Source: Pseudomonadota bacterium (GTDB lineage Bacteria > Pseudomonadota > Alphaproteobacteria > Micropepsales > Micropepsaceae). Taken from it: a stretch of DNA of 7,383 nucleotides. Made by a program: the position numbers and the translations under genes. The notes under the pieces were generated by a model that saw nothing but the letters and a program-made list of their open reading frames with translations, searched no databases and had not been told where the DNA came from. The stretch spans positions 1 through 7,383 of the forward strand of contig JANYBR010000493.1 in assembly GCA_025360685.1 (NCBI GenBank). Direction: 5' to 3'. Of this stretch, positions 6,313 to 7,383 are shown piece after piece. Within the stretch, counting starts at the first letter, position 1; each line of letters starts with the position of its first letter.

Positions 6313-6444
6313 CAGTGTCGTTCCCGGCGAGCGCCGCAAAGCGGAGCGAGGGAAGGGAACCCGGGACTCTTCGCGACTGAGCTGCGTGCACGCCTGGGTC
6401 CCCTTCCCTGACGCGAACTATGTCCGCGCTCGCCGGGATGACTG
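6313..6444. repeat. Long imperfect inverted repeat (REP/MITE-like intergenic element)
   Basis: The outer arms contain a perfect 12-bp match, CCCGGCGAGCGC (6323-6334) against GCGCTCGCCGGG (6426-6437), and extend to CAGT (6313-6316) and ACTG (6441-6444). The inner arms, 6350-6365 and 6393-6408, match at 14 of 16 positions. A small CCGC-AAA-GCGG hairpin (6334-6344) branches off the left side. The whole could fold as a branched hairpin of about 130 nt. It begins 4 bp after the protease stop and ends 90 bp before the next start. The CCCGG-rich ends resemble intergenic repeats scattered in many alphaproteobacterial genomes. There is no reading frame for a transposase and no T-run for a terminator, but it could still protect the protease mRNA 3' end. 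Confidence 0.75.
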
Positions 6445-6534
6445 TTTGAGTGTGCCCAGAGCGCGAATAGACAGTGGCGAGTGACGACCGGCTAGCCTAC
6501 TATTCGTTAGTCGCTGTTTCCTTTCGGAGTCCAC

Positions 6535-7383
6535 ATGCCGATCTATCGCGCGCCGCTCGATGACTATCGCTTTGTTCTGAACGAGGTCCTGGAGATCGAC
6601 AAGCAGCGCGATTTGCCGCAATTCGCGGACCTTTCGCCCGATCTGGTCGAGGACATCCTGACCAACGCCGCCAAGTTCTGCGAGCAGGTCCTGCAGCCGA
6701 TCAACCAATCGGGCGACGAGGAAGGCGCGCATTACGAGAACGGCGTCGTGCGTACGCCGAAGGGGTTCAAGGAAGCGTACAAGGCCTATTCCGAGGCCGG
6801 CTGGGGCGGTTTGGGCGCTCCGGCCGAATTGGGTGGCGCCGGCATGCCGATGACAATCACCATGGCGGTGGCAGAGATGGCGATGAGCGCCAACCAGTCC
6901 TTCGCGATGTATCCGGGACTTACCAGCGCGGCCTATTCCGCACTCGCCGCCACGGGCCTGCCCTGGATGCGCGAGCATGTCGCGACCAAGATGATCAGCG
7001 GCGAATGGTGCGGCACCATGTGCTTGACCGAGCCGAATTGCGGCACTGATCTGCGGCTGATGAAGACGCGTGCGGTGGAACAGCCCGATGGCACTTACCG
7101 CATGACCGGCACGAAGATCTTCATCTCCGGCGGCGACCACGACCTGACCGACAACATCATTCACATGGTCATCGCCAAGATCCCTGACGAGAACGGCCAG
7201 ATCCAGGACGATCTTTCAACCGTGAACTTTTTCATGGTGCCCAAATTCCTGGTGGACGAAGACGGCAAGATGGGCGCGCGCAACGGCGTCTCCACCGGCG
7301 GCATCGAGAAGAAGATGGGCATCAAAGCGCAGGCGACCTGCGTGCTCAACTTCGACAACGCGGTGGCCTGGCGCCTCGGTCCC
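6535..7383 (+). CDS. Acyl-CoA dehydrogenase, long DmdC-like type, N-terminal part (3' end outside window)
   Basis: Translation from the ATG at 6535, with GGAG 5 nt upstream, stays open to the window edge (283 residues). The family oxidises acyl-CoA thioesters to 2-enoyl-CoA with FAD and passes electrons to ETF. The N-terminal MPIYRAPLDDYRFVLNEV is typical of the roughly 600-residue branch that includes 3-methylmercaptopropionyl-CoA dehydrogenase (DmdC) and many fatty acyl-CoA dehydrogenases. AGWGGLGAPAELGGAGMP (88-105), the FAD/substrate segment MCLTEPNCGTDL (162-173), TGTKIFISGGDHDLTDNI (191-208), VPKFLVDEDGKMGARNG (235-251) and EKKMGIKAQATCVLNFD (258-274) follow in the expected order. TEPNCGTD carries Asn where many relatives have His or Gln. 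The catalytic Glu and C-terminal domains are not in the window, so the substrate cannot be assigned. Confidence 0.92.
   Translation, partial: MPIYRAPLDDYRFVLNEVLEIDKQRDLPQFADLSPDLVEDILTNAAKFCEQVLQPINQSGDEEGAHYENGVVRTPKGFKEAYKAYSEAGWGGLGAPAELGGAGMPMTITMAVAEMAMSANQSFAMYPGLTSAAYSALAATGLPWMREHVATKMISGEWCGTMCLTEPNCGTDLRLMKTRAVEQPDGTYRMTGTKIFISGGDHDLTDNIIHMVIAKIPDENGQIQDDLSTVNFFMVPKFLVDEDGKMGARNGVSTGGIEKKMGIKAQATCVLNFDNAVAWRLGP

Noticed and set aside
6446..6503. Promoter for the acyl-CoA dehydrogenase, with TACTAT at 6498-6503 as a -10
   Set aside because: Only 4 of 6 bases match, and no good -35 lies at 16-18 bp. A promoter is likely in this gap, but I cannot place it.
6418..7164. A 248-codon open frame on the minus strand at the right end
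   Set aside because: It is antisense to the acyl-CoA dehydrogenase, whose motifs are clear, and its end runs into the inverted repeat.

Overview
The window is GC-rich (roughly 60% or a little above) and compactly coded. The protein families and the style of the dispersed repeat suggest an alphaproteobacterium, perhaps near Hyphomicrobiales or Micropepsales. That placement rests on family resemblance only.

Layout from left to right. (1) The C-terminal end of a class III adenylate cyclase on the + strand runs off the left edge. (2) Convergent with it is a long minus-strand block, read from right to left: a periplasmic binding protein (btuF-like, 4433-3537), a cobalamin riboswitch (about 3525-3376) with its expression platform, a BtuC/FecCD-type permease (3318-2293), a BtuD/HmuV-type ATPase that overlaps the permease stop codon (2296-1520), a polyphosphate kinase 2 (1467-691) and a 77-residue single-span membrane protein (612-379). 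(3) Diverging from the btuF-like gene, with only 27 bp between start codons, is a secreted 615-residue protein on the + strand with two retropepsin-like aspartyl protease units and a C-terminal PDZ domain. (4) A roughly 130-bp imperfect inverted repeat follows it. (5) The first 283 codons of a long-form acyl-CoA dehydrogenase (DmdC-like) on the + strand run off the right edge.

The main functional unit is a vitamin B12 importer. BtuF would capture cobalamin in the periplasm, BtuC would form the inner-membrane channel and BtuD would power it. No TonB-dependent outer-membrane receptor lies in the window, so it would have to be encoded elsewhere. The most notable point is that the riboswitch sits inside the gene cluster, 11 nt after the btuF stop and before btuC. 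The B12 signal would therefore act on btuCD while leaving btuF translation untouched. The btuC Shine-Dalgarno sequence can join one of two mutually exclusive hairpins, which suggests translational control, and the GTGA overlap would pass this control on to btuD.

I see no CRISPR array, transposase, phage gene, tRNA or rRNA. The chromosome segment looks ordinary apart from the riboswitch placement, the very tight divergent start region, the two-unit protease and the inverted repeat.
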